A stretch of DNA of 64,000 nucleotides from Parundibacterium terreum (GCF_014636315.1 NZ_BMED01000002.1:558001-622000); one strand, 5' to 3'; positions 43,301 to 53,247 are shown, numbered from the stretch's first letter. Numbers and translations are program-made. Notes: generated by a model not told the origin, from the letters alone.

Positions 43301-44029
43301 TTAGGACTTATCGCGCAGAGCCTCCTGATGAGCCTTTGCCATTTCTGCCATGCTAGTGAATTTAAAATCATAATGCGGCATCGAAGCAGGACGCTGGGTG
43401 GCGCCGAATCCTTCTTGAGCATGGCGACGATAGATCCATGCTGATGCAATACCGAAATTATTGGCTGGCAGATGGTCATGGAACAGGCTTTCAGCCGTAT
43501 GCAAAATTTCGTGCTTCTGAATTCCCTCTGCCGCCAATTTTTCCAGCATGTACTCGAAATTCTTTGGATTTGGTTTGTACGAGCCGACATCTTGCGCAGT
43601 GAAAATATGATCGAACTCCACCTGCAGCCGTGTATTACTTCCTTTGAAGCTCTCCCGATCGACATTGGACAGTATCACTAATTTATAATATTTCTTCAAG
43701 TATTGCAGCGCAGCAGCCGAGTCAATAAACGCAGGCCAATTGACGACGGATGCACCAAACACTGCCCCTTCCTCTTGTGTAGCGGTTGTACCCCATTCCT
43801 TTGCGACACGGGAATGCACCACGCCAAGCAGTTCGGAATAAATCATTCCCGGTGTCAAGGCTTCTTGATCTGCTTCATGGCGCGCGTGCGTCTCCAGAAT
43901 CTCATCCCTTGAGAGCGATTTTCCAATTCGCTCCACCAAAGGTTGATAAGCAGTCCAGATGCCGGTTTCCCAATCGATCAGCGTGCCGTAGCAGTCGAAT
44001 GTCAGTGCTTTGAAATCAGTTAATTGCAT
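43301..44029 (-). CDS. HAD-superfamily type II haloacid-dehalogenase-like hydrolase
   Basis: AAGGAG precedes ATG 44029, which overlaps the end of the aminotransferase gene by 14 bp. Motif I is [13 protein letters not shown] (nucleophile Asp), motif [10 protein letters not shown], motif [12 protein letters not shown] with its Lys, and motif [16 protein letters not shown]. These are the 2-haloacid dehalogenase group motifs. Length is 242 aa. The group contains true L-2-haloacid dehalogenases and many proteins acting on other substrates, so the linked aminotransferase may point to an amino-acid-derived substrate. Confidence 0.9.
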   Translation of the reverse strand: MQLTDFKALTFDCYGTLIDWETGIWTAYQPLVERIGKSLSRDEILETHARHEADQEALTPGMIYSELLGVVHSRVAKEWGTTATQEEGAVFGASVVNWPAFIDSAAALQYLKKYYKLVILSNVDRESFKGSNTRLQVEFDHIFTAQDVGSYKPNPKNFEYMLEKLAAEGIQKHEILHTAESLFHDHLPANNFGIASAWIYRRHAQEGFGATQRPASMPHYDFKFTSMAEMAKAHQEALRDKS

Positions 44030-45395
44030 TTTGAATCTCCTTGGTGGTTAGAACATCGTTTAGTGATTTCGTAAATTTGACTATCAGCTGATCTATCTCA
44101 GCCGGGGTACAGCAGAGCGGCGGCGCGAACCCGATAATGTCGTCGCCAAAAGCTCTAAAGATCAATCCGTTCTGATAGCCTGCCGCCAAAATCTTCTCGC
44201 CTAATTTCAAAGAGCGATCCGGTTTTGTTTTCAATGCTTTGTTGGTTACAAGTTCGACGCCAGCTAGCAATCCACGTGAACGGACCTCACCTACCAACGG
44301 ATGGTCAATCAGCTTGCCAAGCTGATTTCCAAAATATTCTCCGACCTTCCGGCCATTCTCCAAAATTCCACCTTCTTGATAGAGCCGCAAGACTTCAAGT
44401 CCGATTGCAGCGCTGACAGGGTGACCAGAATAAGTAAATCCGTGCCCCACCAATTCACCGGAAGGCAGGCCATCGGCAATAGCACGGTAGATATGATCTG
44501 CAATAAACACGGCACCCATTGGCGCATATCCGGCGGTCAATCCCTTAGCAACGGTCATGAAGTCGGGAGAAACACCTTCGGCATCACAAGCAAACATTGG
44601 ACCGGTGCGGCCGAAACCCGTTATGACTTCGTCGACCACAAACAGAATCCCCAATTCTTTACAAGCGCGCTGCATCGCCGCCAACCACCCCACAGGCGGT
44701 ATGATGACTCCACCAGAGCCTTGGATGGGCTCGCAAAAGAAAGCTGCCACGTTCTCTGGGCCAAGTTCCGAAACTTTCTCTTTTAGCTGCGTGACTGAAA
44801 GCGCGATAATTTCATCGTCACTCTGTGCATCACTGTTGCGATAAGGATAGTACGAAGGAATATGGTGCTGAGATGGCAAAGGAAGGTCAAACCCGTTATG
44901 GAATGCCGGCAGTGCAGTAAGCCCCGAGCCCGTCGAACTTGATCCGTGATACCCGCGCTGCAAGGAAATAAAGTGCTTTTTGTCAGGCTTCCCAGTAACG
45001 TTAAAGTAAAGCTTGATGAAGCGTATGACTGTATCTACAGCGTCCGAGCCTCCCAAGGTAAAAAATACCTTGTTCAAATTGCCAGGCGCTATGTCAGCTA
45101 GTGCCGCCGCCAGTTTAACTGCCGGTTCTGAGGCATATCCAAAATATCCGGTCGCGTAGGGTAATCGGCGCATTTGCTCTGCCGCCGCTTGGACAATTGA
45201 CTCATGACCGTAGCCTACGTTTACACACCATAAGCCGGAGAATCCGTCCAGAATATCGTTTCCCTCGGCATCCCTCAGCCATGCTCCCTTGCCACTGGAA
45301 AGCAATTTTGCATTGCTGTGCTCCTGGTCCAACCAGGAACTCACAGGATGTATCCAGTGCTGCCGGTTTTTCTCGCGCATTGCGTCGATATTCAT
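44016..45395 (-). CDS. Class III PLP-dependent aminotransferase
   Basis: ATG 45395 with GGAG six bases upstream gives a 459-aa protein beginning [17 protein letters not shown], the usual opening of omega-aminotransferases. Key features are [11 protein letters not shown], the PLP aspartate in [17 protein letters not shown] and the Schiff-base lysine in [16 protein letters not shown]. It most resembles the putrescine/beta-alanine/taurine:pyruvate group; the amino donor cannot be fixed from sequence. It is first in an operon with the HAD and Lrp genes. A terminator lies 163 bp upstream, between it and the porin gene. Confidence 0.92.
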   Translation of the reverse strand: MNIDAMREKNRQHWIHPVSSWLDQEHSNAKLLSSGKGAWLRDAEGNDILDGFSGLWCVNVGYGHESIVQAAAEQMRRLPYATGYFGYASEPAVKLAAALADIAPGNLNKVFFTLGGSDAVDTVIRFIKLYFNVTGKPDKKHFISLQRGYHGSSSTGSGLTALPAFHNGFDLPLPSQHHIPSYYPYRNSDAQSDDEIIALSVTQLKEKVSELGPENVAAFFCEPIQGSGGVIIPPVGWLAAMQRACKELGILFVVDEVITGFGRTGPMFACDAEGVSPDFMTVAKGLTAGYAPMGAVFIADHIYRAIADGLPSGELVGHGFTYSGHPVSAAIGLEVLRLYQEGGILENGRKVGEYFGNQLGKLIDHPLVGEVRSRGLLAGVELVTNKALKTKPDRSLKLGEKILAAGYQNGLIFRAFGDDIIGFAPPLCCTPAEIDQLIVKFTKSLNDVLTTKEIQNAIN

Positions 45396-45557
45396 TGCGA
45401 TCTCCATCTCATGTAATGGAGTCAGTATAGGTATAGTCGACACGCCTTTTCATGTGTCTTGATATCTCCAAAAAGCAAAAATTGCCGAAGTTACGGTCAG
45501 TTCCGGAAGATTTTGCTTTACGAAAGGCATCCAAAATGCATGCGTAGTCAAAATTAA

Positions 45558-45590
45558 ATGAAAAAAACCTGTAGCTTCAGAGCTACAGGT
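45558..45590 (-). terminator. Rho-independent terminator after the porin gene
   Basis: On the minus strand a 9-bp perfect stem (ACCTGTAGC with GCTACAGGT, six-base loop) is followed by a run of seven to eight T. A second hairpin (ATCCCTTT with AAAGGGAT, 45592-45614) lies just before it. It ends the porin operon and separates it from the aminotransferase operon. Confidence 0.85.
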
Positions 45591-45738
45591 AAATCCCTTT
45601 GTACCAGAAAGGGATGGAGACTCAGTGGCAATTATCCGCGCAAGAACTGGCTTCGACTGGCCTTTCATCCAGTTTGGGAAAGGTTCGAGCAGACGTGACG
45701 GATAGAACGACGGCGAACTAAATCACTTTTGCATCAAA

Positions 45739-46731
45739 TTAGAAAAAGTGACGCATACCTAAGTTGAAAGCACTGTTTCCGGAACCAAGCTCGGTGCCAT
45801 TTCCTACTATGTAGGTTGCGCCATTCTTATTACTGATGTGTGCATAGGCGGTATAGAGTTCGGTGCGCTTGGACAGGTTGTATATGTAGCCAAGTCCGAA
45901 TTGATGCGCATCGCGATTTGCGCCTGACTTATCATTCTTCGCGACATAGGACGCAAGGATGCGACTCGCACCAAATGGAACAGTCACGCCTATCAGCCCA
46001 TCCTGGGTATTGGTGGTTCCTAATCCCTTATTTTGAGCATAGGCGGCATGTAACTTCACCGGACCAAAATTGTAGGCACTGGCAAGCAGCAGATTTTTTG
46101 CATTGTCGGTGCCAGTAGCGTTTGTAGCATTGTTGAAGCTAAATTTGATCACGAGGGGGCCGTTCACATAGCCCAATGAACCACCAGAGGCACGGCTCGC
46201 AGTGATATTGCCGGCTACTTCACCAAATGAATAAGATAGCTCGCCCGTCACACCGCCGATTGTCGGGGTTGTGTAAAGCGCCATATTATTCGCGCGGCCT
46301 GGATTCGCCATCAAATTTGTCGCCGTCCCTGCATACCCTGTGACAAAAGGATCTGCGACGGTGAGAAGCGTCCAGTAATAGGGGGTGTATTGCCGACCTA
46401 GTGTGACCGAGCCTGGGGATCCTGTTAATCCGACATAGGCTTGACGTCCAAATGCGAGTCCCCCTTGAGCTGATGCTCCTGAATCCATCAATATGCCTGC
46501 CTCCAGCACGTATTTTGTAGACATACCGTCACCGAGGTCCTCAGTCCCCCTAAAACCTACCCGCGAACCGTAACCGACCCCGCTGGTCAATTTTGTGATG
46601 GAGCCTGCGGCGCTCCCATTTTCAACCACCAATCCCATGTCCGCGACGCCATATACCGTGGTCGACGACTGCGCCAGTGCAGCCTGCGCGCTCCCCCCCA
46701 ATATTGCAAACAACAATGCACTCTTCTTCAT
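45739..46731 (-). CDS. Gram-negative trimeric porin
   Basis: The signal peptide (MKKSALLFAILGGSAQAALAQ) is followed by SSTTVYGVADMGL, then GYGSRVGFRGTEDLGDGMS, the hallmark opening of Burkholderia-type OmpC-like porins. Regular beta strands run to a C-terminal Phe (FNLGMRHFF). ATG 46731 (AGGGA upstream) is preferred over the ATG six bases earlier. Length is 330 aa, normal for the family. It gives diffusion entry through the outer membrane for small polar solutes, and it is the last gene of the liv-type operon, so it likely admits the substrate of the ABC transporter. Confidence 0.95.
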   Translation of the reverse strand: MKKSALLFAILGGSAQAALAQSSTTVYGVADMGLVVENGSAAGSITKLTSGVGYGSRVGFRGTEDLGDGMSTKYVLEAGILMDSGASAQGGLAFGRQAYVGLTGSPGSVTLGRQYTPYYWTLLTVADPFVTGYAGTATNLMANPGRANNMALYTTPTIGGVTGELSYSFGEVAGNITASRASGGSLGYVNGPLVIKFSFNNATNATGTDNAKNLLLASAYNFGPVKLHAAYAQNKGLGTTNTQDGLIGVTVPFGASRILASYVAKNDKSGANRDAHQFGLGYIYNLSKRTELYTAYAHISNKNGATYIVGNGTELGSGNSAFNLGMRHFF

Positions 46732-46786
46732 ATTCATTCCCTGTATTTGAATACTTCAGCTTTTTTATGATGACCGGAGACCGGCT

Positions 46787-47269
46787 CTAGGTTGTTTGGT
46801 TTTGGTTGGAATTCAGTTTGGAAAACCACTGACCAAATACCCGCAAAACTTCGCATCCATCGTATGGAGTGAATTCCTCCGCTTCACGTAAAAGGTTTAA
46901 CGTGATGCAGGTCTTGCCGTTCTGCCTGATAGGCACATTCATTGCGAATTCGAGACCCAGTGAAGAAAGCAGGTCGTAGTCGGCAAAAGCTGCAGCCATG
47001 CTCTGCGGTGTTGAAGCGAAAAATACTTCGCCTCTAGCGATGACATGCATGGCCCAATCGCTTTCCATTAGCCTTTTTTCCCCACCAACCGGGTAATTAA
47101 TTGCGTCTGTCGAAAACACTCGCCTAACTAGGTTCTTTTCCCAATCGACGGCAAGCACACTAAACATGCCGAAGGACACCCTCGCCGCAATTGCGGAAGT
47201 GAGAGTCGATGCTTGTTCAGGCCGCATCTCGTACAGAGATCGCGACAATATTAGTTTTTGATTCATCAT
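46787..47269 (-). CDS. GAF-domain-like protein in an ABC transporter operon
   Basis: The 160-aa protein shows a single GAF-like fold: FGMFSVLAVDWEKNLVRRVFSTDAINYPV, then EFAMNVPIRQNGKTCITLNLL. No signal peptide, catalytic motif or output domain is visible. It lies between livM (53-bp overlap) and the porin gene. GAF domains bind small ligands. A start at ATG 47227 would shorten the overlap to 11 bp. Its role could be sensing of the transported solute, which is inference. Confidence 0.75.
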   Translation of the reverse strand: MMNQKLILSRSLYEMRPEQASTLTSAIAARVSFGMFSVLAVDWEKNLVRRVFSTDAINYPVGGEKRLMESDWAMHVIARGEVFFASTPQSMAAAFADYDLLSSLGLEFAMNVPIRQNGKTCITLNLLREAEEFTPYDGCEVLRVFGQWFSKLNSNQNQTT

Positions 47270-48182
47270 TTCTGTTTCCGTTACGACTCACTACGCCAGA
47301 TTTCTCAGTTTTTGACGGACAGAAACCGTCTGCCTTGATCCGCATGATGACGATTAGTGCCAGTGCTATGACCATTTCTCTCACTGACGCAACCTGGACC
47401 GCATTGAGAGATGGAATTGCCCCGGCAAGGAAGCGAGTCGATTCGAGCAATGCAACAACGAAGATGGCACCAATGATTGCCCCTTTAACCCTGGTGTATC
47501 CGCCAGTCGTGGCAGCCAGGAATATGTATATGGTTAGCAACGGAATGAAACTATCTGGCGCAATGAAACTTGTAAGATGTGCATACATGGCGCCTGCTAG
47601 GCCAGTCACTAGGGCACCTATAAAGAATGCATTTAATTTGAATCGAAGAACCGGCTTTCCTGCGACCGCCGCCACCTGTTCGTCATCGCGTATTGCGCGA
47701 AGTGCTCGGCCAAACGGGGACCTGAAAAGTCGCGTGAGTGCAAATGCAGTCAACCCTGCTATTGCCCAGACAAGTGCCAGATAAAAATAACTGAACAGAT
47801 CGCCCAGCTCCGCCTTCAATGGAGAGCGAATCCCAGAAATTCCGTCACTACCACGTGTCAACCAGGTCTCGTTCATCGCAATTACCCGGACCACTTCTGC
47901 AAATCCGAGCGAAACAATGGCCAAATAGTCTCCGCGCATTTTTCGCGTTACGAATGTCAATGCCACGCCGACCATACCCGCAATAACGGCAGAGGCGAGC
48001 CAGGCGAGCGCAATCGGCAGCCCTCTCTCAGTCAAAATCGCCGAAGCGTAGGCGCCCACGGCAAAAAAACCAACTAAACCAAGATTCACCATGCCGCCCT
48101 GGCCCCAAATCGTGACCAGCCCTAACGACAACATCGCATAGATGCCGGCTACTGTTGCTACAAATATGAGATATGAGGTCAT
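47217..48182 (-). CDS. livM: Branched-chain-type ABC permease LivM
   Basis: The 321-aa protein has about nine membrane segments and the LivM pattern: SLGLVTIWGQGGMVNLGLVGFFAVGAYASA, then RGDYLAIVSLGFAEVVRVI and RSPFGRALRAIRDDEQVAA, which is the EAA-like coupling loop. It pairs with LivH, whose gene overlaps by 4 bp. The C-terminal tail (CPSKTEKSGVVSRNGNRN) is longer and more polar than usual. It forms the inner-membrane channel for amino acids or related small acids and amides. Confidence 0.93.
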   Translation of the reverse strand: MTSYLIFVATVAGIYAMLSLGLVTIWGQGGMVNLGLVGFFAVGAYASAILTERGLPIALAWLASAVIAGMVGVALTFVTRKMRGDYLAIVSLGFAEVVRVIAMNETWLTRGSDGISGIRSPLKAELGDLFSYFYLALVWAIAGLTAFALTRLFRSPFGRALRAIRDDEQVAAVAGKPVLRFKLNAFFIGALVTGLAGAMYAHLTSFIAPDSFIPLLTIYIFLAATTGGYTRVKGAIIGAIFVVALLESTRFLAGAIPSLNAVQVASVREMVIALALIVIMRIKADGFCPSKTEKSGVVSRNGNRNDESKTNIVAISVRDAA

Positions 48183-49066
48183 CGTTTTGCTCCCGCGAAT
48201 CCTGAGAAAAGCCCTGCAGGCTTAACAAGTAAGATCAATACGATAGACAGAAAGGCGACTGCAGTTTGGTACACAGGAGCCACAACCATCACTGACACCT
48301 CACTAGCTACCCCAATCAAGAGCGCACCAAATATCGCCCCGCTCAGGCTAGACAAGCCACCGACAACACTCGCTGCAAAAATTAACAGCATCAAGCGCCC
48401 GCCAGTAGAAGGGTCGGCGCTGGTGTCGATCGCTAATAGGGCGCCACCAATTCCGGCAAGGCCCATCCCAATAAAAGTCGCCACAGCAGATAGATTCGTC
48501 GGACTAATGCCTTTTAGTCGAGCCAGATCCGGGTTGTCCGCGACTGCACGCATCGCTTTGCCTAGGCGAGTAAGCGAGAAAAATGCGGCCAAGACGCTAG
48601 CGATCACCAGTGCAATCAGCAAGTTCTGTGCTTGCTGGGGGCCGATTCTGAAATCAGCGAAATGAATGTCACGGGCAATATCGAATTCGTAACTATTCAG
48701 GCCGTTACCAAAAATAAACCTGAATGCGTTTTCGAGAATGAGGTTGAGCGCAATTGAAACGATCGCCACCATAAGCGGAGTGTTTGCCGTGATTCTTTTC
48801 CGCATTGGAAATAATGCAAGGCGATCACCGAGCACGCCAAGCAGCCCTGCAAATACGAATGACACCGCTACACAGGGCACCAATGACCAATGTCCATAGC
48901 TGTTAGCGAGCCAACCGGCATATGCGCCGGCAGTCATCTGTGCAGCAATACTGAAATTGACGAAACCGAGAACACTGAAAATCAATGTTAATCCTAGCGC
49001 TGGGAGCGCAAGTACCGCTCCCAGCATCAGGCCATTGATCACGTGTTGAAATATGTCCGAGACCAT
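48179..49066 (-). CDS. livH: Branched-chain-type ABC permease LivH
   Basis: The 295-aa protein has eight or so hydrophobic segments and typical LivH motifs: LMLGAVLALPALGLTLIFSVLGFVNFS at the N-terminus and TRLGKAMRAVADNPDLARLKGI, the coupling loop that contacts the ATPases. It is next to LivM (ATGA overlap) and 32 bp after the substrate-binding protein gene. The start is ATG 49066 with AAGGC upstream. Confidence 0.94.
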   Translation of the reverse strand: MVSDIFQHVINGLMLGAVLALPALGLTLIFSVLGFVNFSIAAQMTAGAYAGWLANSYGHWSLVPCVAVSFVFAGLLGVLGDRLALFPMRKRITANTPLMVAIVSIALNLILENAFRFIFGNGLNSYEFDIARDIHFADFRIGPQQAQNLLIALVIASVLAAFFSLTRLGKAMRAVADNPDLARLKGISPTNLSAVATFIGMGLAGIGGALLAIDTSADPSTGGRLMLLIFAASVVGGLSSLSGAIFGALLIGVASEVSVMVVAPVYQTAVAFLSIVLILLVKPAGLFSGFAGAKR

Positions 49067-49098
49067 GATAATGCCTTAATGAAATTGATTAGCCCCGA

Positions 49099-50304
49099 CT
49101 AGGCGACTTTGACAGTGACTATCTTTCCTGCACGAATTTGCTCGTAGCGGAAGTAGACGCCCTTAACATCGCCGTTTTCTTCGAATTCGCACGGACCGCT
49201 GGCGCCGAGATAGGTCACTGACTTTTTGGAAGCGAGCAGTTTTACGCCATCCTGGAAGCTGTTCACCGCTACAGGGGCACCGCTGATAGGATGAGAAAAT
49301 AAATGAATGCTGTCTCGCACGGCCGTACCGCTCACGGCATTAGCATTTGCTAACGCCAGCGCAACCAAATTGACATGGTCATACACCTGGCAGCTATAGG
49401 AGTCCAACGCGTCCAGCTTCATCTTCGCTATAAGATTGGCGTACGCGCGGGAGCTGACCGCCGCGGACGGGACCAAAGAATAAGTTCCCTCAAGAACTTC
49501 CTTCTGAACGCCCTCCACCAGCTTCTGATTGACACCGAACGAGAATCCCAGGCGCTTTCCTGAGTAACCGGCTTTGTATAAATCCTTCAGCACAACAGCC
49601 GTGTCAGGTACGTAACCACCGAGAATAATTGCGTCAGGATTGTTCTTCAATGCCTGATCGACCTCGGAACGGTAGCTCGTTTTTTTGTCTTCGTAAATGA
49701 GACCGCTACACTTCCCGCCATTCTTGGCAACTATCCGGCCGATGATGTCGATATAGGACTGTGCGAATGGCGTTTGAGGACCAAGGAAAAAAACATTCTT
49801 GGCCGCGAGTTCAACTGCAAAATTTCCGACACGTGTGCCTTGCAGAGTCACAGTAGGAGAGGTGCGAAAGATGTAGCCTTGATGGGGCAGTTTCGTAATA
49901 CTGTCCGCCCCCGACGAGGTTAGAAGGACCGTTTTTGATTCCCAGCACAATGGCGCGACCGCGGAAGTAACAGCGGACGCATAGCTTCCGCAGACTGCTA
50001 CGACTTTGTCTACATCGATCAGTTTGCGCACAGCCCGTACCGCAGCTTCCGGATTACTTTGGTCGTCTTCAATGACAATTTCTACTTTACGACCGAGGAC
50101 TCCACCGGCGTCATTGATTTCCTGGACTGCTAAGCTAGCAGCTTTGCCCATCGTCATACCAAACTGGCTGGTTGCCCCTGTCAAAGGGATTAGTACCCCG
50201 ATTTTGATTGGGCCTTTGTCCTGGCCAAAAACGAGAGCAGGCAATGCCATTGCACTAAGCCCCAATCCGCTATAAACCATGAACTCTCTTCTAGTGCTCT
50301 TCAT
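49099..50304 (-). CDS. ABC transporter substrate-binding protein (Leu/Ile/Val type)
   Basis: The 401-aa protein has a twin-arginine-like signal (KSTRREFMVYSG) and then IKIGVLIPLTGATSQFGMTMGK, the opening of type 4 periplasmic binding proteins. Later motifs include AVCGSYASAVTSAVAPLCW and VYDHVNLVALALANA. GGGGGAGT precedes ATG 50304. It captures the solute in the periplasm for LivHMGF. Family members bind amino acids, amides, urea or aromatic acids, so the ligand is open. A Tat rather than Sec route is possible. Confidence 0.93.
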   Translation of the reverse strand: MKSTRREFMVYSGLGLSAMALPALVFGQDKGPIKIGVLIPLTGATSQFGMTMGKAASLAVQEINDAGGVLGRKVEIVIEDDQSNPEAAVRAVRKLIDVDKVVAVCGSYASAVTSAVAPLCWESKTVLLTSSGADSITKLPHQGYIFRTSPTVTLQGTRVGNFAVELAAKNVFFLGPQTPFAQSYIDIIGRIVAKNGGKCSGLIYEDKKTSYRSEVDQALKNNPDAIILGGYVPDTAVVLKDLYKAGYSGKRLGFSFGVNQKLVEGVQKEVLEGTYSLVPSAAVSSRAYANLIAKMKLDALDSYSCQVYDHVNLVALALANANAVSGTAVRDSIHLFSHPISGAPVAVNSFQDGVKLLASKKSVTYLGASGPCEFEENGDVKGVYFRYEQIRAGKIVTVKVA

Positions 50305-50325
50305 TTGATACTCCCCCGGTTAAAT

Positions 50326-51045
50326 TTAATGGACTGTTCCACTTCCTAAGAACAATTGGCGGATCTGTTCGTCCGCTACAAGTTGTGCTGCTTTTTCGTC
50401 TCGGACCTTTTTGCCGGCGACAAGAACCACGCCACGGGTGCCATACTCCAATGCGATCAATGCATTTTGTTCGACCATGAGAATTGAAAGCCCGTTGTCG
50501 GCGAGCGTTCGGATCTGTCCAAGAATGTCGTCAGCTGCTGCTGGTGACAGGCCCGCGGTCGGTTCATCAAGCAGCAATACAGAGGGTTGTGTCATAAGTG
50601 CAATTGCTACTGCGAGCACTTGGCGCTGGCCTCCAGACAACCCGCCAGCCTTATCCTTCAGCCGTTGACGCAGCAAAGGAAAGCGCTCCAGTTGCTCCTC
50701 TATCCTTCGCTTGCGATCCGCTTTCAGTAGATACCCACCTATTTCAAGGTTCTCGAGCACGGTTAGATTCTGAAATACGTTTTTCTCCTGGGGTACAAAG
50801 CTGAGGCCACTTTTGCACGCAGCGGCTGCGTCACCAGGATGCACGGGGAGATCATTCAGAAAGATCCCACCCATTTTTGGTTTAAGAAGTCCCGCCGTAA
50901 GTTTGAGCAAAGTTGACTTCCCCGCGCCATTCGGCCCAATGATCACGACCAACTCTCCTGGCTCGACGGATAAATTTACTCCTTTGACGATTTCTTCGGC
51001 TGTGGCGTATCCGCCCCGAACGTCCGTGATATGCAATGTCGTCAT
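50326..51045 (-). CDS. livF: ABC ATPase LivF
   Basis: ATG 51045 overlaps the livG stop (ATGA), which decides the start over an in-frame start 37 codons earlier. The 239-aa protein has Walker A GPNGAGKSTLL, signature LSGGQRQVLA and Walker B VLLLDEPTAGLSP, with EQNALIALEY near the end. It supplies ATP hydrolysis for the LivHM channel. It lies between livG and the binding-protein gene. Confidence 0.95.
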   Translation of the reverse strand: MTTLHITDVRGGYATAEEIVKGVNLSVEPGELVVIIGPNGAGKSTLLKLTAGLLKPKMGGIFLNDLPVHPGDAAAACKSGLSFVPQEKNVFQNLTVLENLEIGGYLLKADRKRRIEEQLERFPLLRQRLKDKAGGLSGGQRQVLAVAIALMTQPSVLLLDEPTAGLSPAAADDILGQIRTLADNGLSILMVEQNALIALEYGTRGVVLVAGKKVRDEKAAQLVADEQIRQLFLGSGTVH

Positions 51046-51812
51046 GATCGTTTCATCCCCAAGTAGGCTTCTTGCACTGTTTTGTTGCCGGCGACGTCTT
51101 TGAAACTTCCTCTGGTGAGAAATTTGCCAGCGGCCATCACTACGACCTCGTCGCATAACTGCTCGATGAGTGCCATCTCATGTTCGATCAGGAGTACGCT
51201 CACGCCCCGGGCGCGGATGTCTTTCAGGTGCTCGGCTATTTGTTCCACCAGGGCTGGATTGACTCCGGCCATCGGTTCATCGAGAAGAATCAGGTCCGGC
51301 TCAGAAATGAGCGCACGACCAATCTCTAGCAACTTTTTCTGCCCCCCAGATAGGTCCGTCACTAAATTGTCTAGCACATGATCAAGTTTCAAGATCCTCG
51401 CCATGGCCAGGGCACGCTCACGTAGATCTTCTTCTTCGCGTTTCACCCGACTTCCACTGATCAGGCCAGCCAGCACTCCTTCACCCAATTGTTTGCGGCC
51501 GTATAGCATCAAATGTTCGAATACGGTCATTCGCGGGCAGCCTCTTGCAAGCTGAAAAGTACGAATAAGACCCTGCTGCGTAATCTTGTCGGATGTCTTG
51601 CCGGTGATGTCCTGTCCTTTGAACAACACCTTCCCTGCTGTTTTTGGCAGCAATCCGGTAATGCAATTGAACAAGGTAGTTTTCCCCGCTCCGTTTGGGC
51701 CGATTAACCCAGTTACTTTTTTTCCAGTGATCTCGAACGATGCGCCGTCGAGCGCTCTCAATCCGCCAAAATGGCACTGCAGGTTTTGAATACTTAGAAT
51801 TGGCGCGTTCAT
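51042..51812 (-). CDS. livG: ABC ATPase LivG
   Basis: Walker A is GPNGAGKTTLFNCITG, the signature motif LSGGQKKLLEIG and Walker B LILLDEPMAGVNP, with LIEHEMALIEQLCD. These are standard LivG features, and length is 256 aa from ATG 51812. A GTG six codons earlier (51830) is also open; neither has a strong ribosome-binding site. It follows the amidohydrolase gene by 86 bp on the same strand, so the transporter and hydrolase are probably one operon. Confidence 0.94.
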   Translation of the reverse strand: MNAPILSIQNLQCHFGGLRALDGASFEITGKKVTGLIGPNGAGKTTLFNCITGLLPKTAGKVLFKGQDITGKTSDKITQQGLIRTFQLARGCPRMTVFEHLMLYGRKQLGEGVLAGLISGSRVKREEEDLRERALAMARILKLDHVLDNLVTDLSGGQKKLLEIGRALISEPDLILLDEPMAGVNPALVEQIAEHLKDIRARGVSVLLIEHEMALIEQLCDEVVVMAAGKFLTRGSFKDVAGNKTVQEAYLGMKRS

Positions 51813-51898
51813 AATTTTTAGGATGCTCACAATATTTAGCTATTCGCAGGATTGGTTTGGTCGGCTTTCGGTTGTAGGAAGCGGATTACCAATGTTCG

Positions 51899-53146
51899 TT
51901 ACGCGATGTTCGTCGAGAGCTGGTTCTTAACGAAGCGCCCGTCTTTCATAATCGCGGGGATAGATTTACCTTGGCCCAGCAGTACGTCGATATCGGTTAA
52001 TGGGTTGCCATCGACGATCAGAAGATCTGCGATCGCACCAGCCTTCACGACACCAAGTGTGCCTTCTCGCTGCAATATCTCGGCGGCCACCGTTGTCGCC
52101 GACCGGAGTGCGTCAAGAGTGCCCACCAAGCCGGCGCGGATTTTTAATTCTTCCGATTGATGAACATGCGACTCTCCTAGTAAATCACTACCGAAGCCCA
52201 TCTTCACTCCGACTCGGTGCAACAACGAAATCGCTTGCCGTCCAACTAACCTGACATCATCAATTTTGGCGATTGATTCTGGCGGCAGGCCGAGTCCTGG
52301 ACCTTCAGAGGAAAGCGCATCGTATGTGATCAAGGTTGGGACGACGAAAGCACCATGGTCTTTGACAAAATTCGCAGTCTCTTCGTCAATCAGATTCCCA
52401 TGTTCGATCGTTCGGACACCAGCTTCGATCGCGCGTCGGATTGCGCGAGGGGTATATGCATGTGCCATGACATAGGTCTGCCAGGCAGTGGCTTCGTCCA
52501 CAATCGCCTTGAGCTCGTCAACAGAGAATCCTGTATTGCCGATAGGATCGTTCGGTGAGGTGACCCCGCCGCTGGCCATAATCTTGATTTGGGTGGCCCC
52601 CTTTGTAAGCTCGTCGCGAGCTGCTCTACGCACGTCGTCCACACCATCGACAACTCTCGCGATATTGCCAATTCGGAACGAACAGGCGCATGGCTCAAGT
52701 TGGTCGCTGCGAGCCCGGAAATCTCCGTGTCCGCCTGTTTGCGATAACGCTTTTCCTGCCGGAAATATTCGAGGCGATTCAATCAAGGCATTGTCAGCGG
52801 CTTGCGCAAGCGCCCAATCAGCGCCGCCAGCGTCCCTCACCGTCGTAAAGCCCCTGTGCAGCATGTCCTTCAAGATGGGCAGCGCCCGAATCAATGCAAA
52901 AGCGTTGGGCATATTGGCCATAAGACCGAGATTGACATGTGAGGCCATGACATGCACATGGCAGTCGATCAGACCTGGCATTAAAGTCCGCCCCTGCAAA
53001 TCAACCACTTCATCAGCGCTTGAGCCCAGGTCAACGCTACTCACCTCCAGTATGTTGCGCCCCTCGATCAGAACATTCATTCCTGTCGTCAGTTCACCGC
53101 GAGCCAAATCAAGGATCGAGGCGTTTTTCAATAGAATTTTCTTCAT
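51899..53146 (-). CDS. Prolidase-like/imidazolonepropionase-like amidohydrolase
   Basis: The amidohydrolase metal centre is visible: LIDCHVHV (two His), the bridging Lys candidate in TQIKIMASGG, VMAHAYTP (His), TIEHGNLID (His) and MGFGSDLLG (Asp). The N- and C-terminal strands (ILLKNASILDL, GAIADLLIVDGNPLTD) form the usual small beta domain. ATG 53146 with GGAG at five bases is favoured over the ATG just before. Length is 415 aa. There is no signal peptide, so it hydrolyses an imported amide, dipeptide or cyclic imide in the cytosol. It heads the liv-type operon and is divergent from a PAS-LuxR regulator. Confidence 0.9.
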   Translation of the reverse strand: MKKILLKNASILDLARGELTTGMNVLIEGRNILEVSSVDLGSSADEVVDLQGRTLMPGLIDCHVHVMASHVNLGLMANMPNAFALIRALPILKDMLHRGFTTVRDAGGADWALAQAADNALIESPRIFPAGKALSQTGGHGDFRARSDQLEPCACSFRIGNIARVVDGVDDVRRAARDELTKGATQIKIMASGGVTSPNDPIGNTGFSVDELKAIVDEATAWQTYVMAHAYTPRAIRRAIEAGVRTIEHGNLIDEETANFVKDHGAFVVPTLITYDALSSEGPGLGLPPESIAKIDDVRLVGRQAISLLHRVGVKMGFGSDLLGESHVHQSEELKIRAGLVGTLDALRSATTVAAEILQREGTLGVVKAGAIADLLIVDGNPLTDIDVLLGQGKSIPAIMKDGRFVKNQLSTNIA

Positions 53147-53206
53147 CATTTCTCCATACCTAATGTATTAATACTGTAGGTGCGATATACTCTTAAGTCT
53201 ATAGGT

Positions 53207-53228
53207 GTCGGACACTTAAGTGTCCGAC
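53207..53228. promoter_or_regulatory. 22-bp perfect palindrome in the amidohydrolase/PAS-LuxR promoter
   Basis: GTCGGACACTT-AAGTGTCCGAC is an exact palindrome of 22 bp in the 101-bp divergent gap, 60 bp before the amidohydrolase start and 19 bp before the luxR-type start. It overlaps where the luxR-type promoter should end, which suits autorepression or activation of the divergent operon. Confidence 0.75.
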
Positions 53229-53247
53229 CGATTTCCGGAGAAACAAC

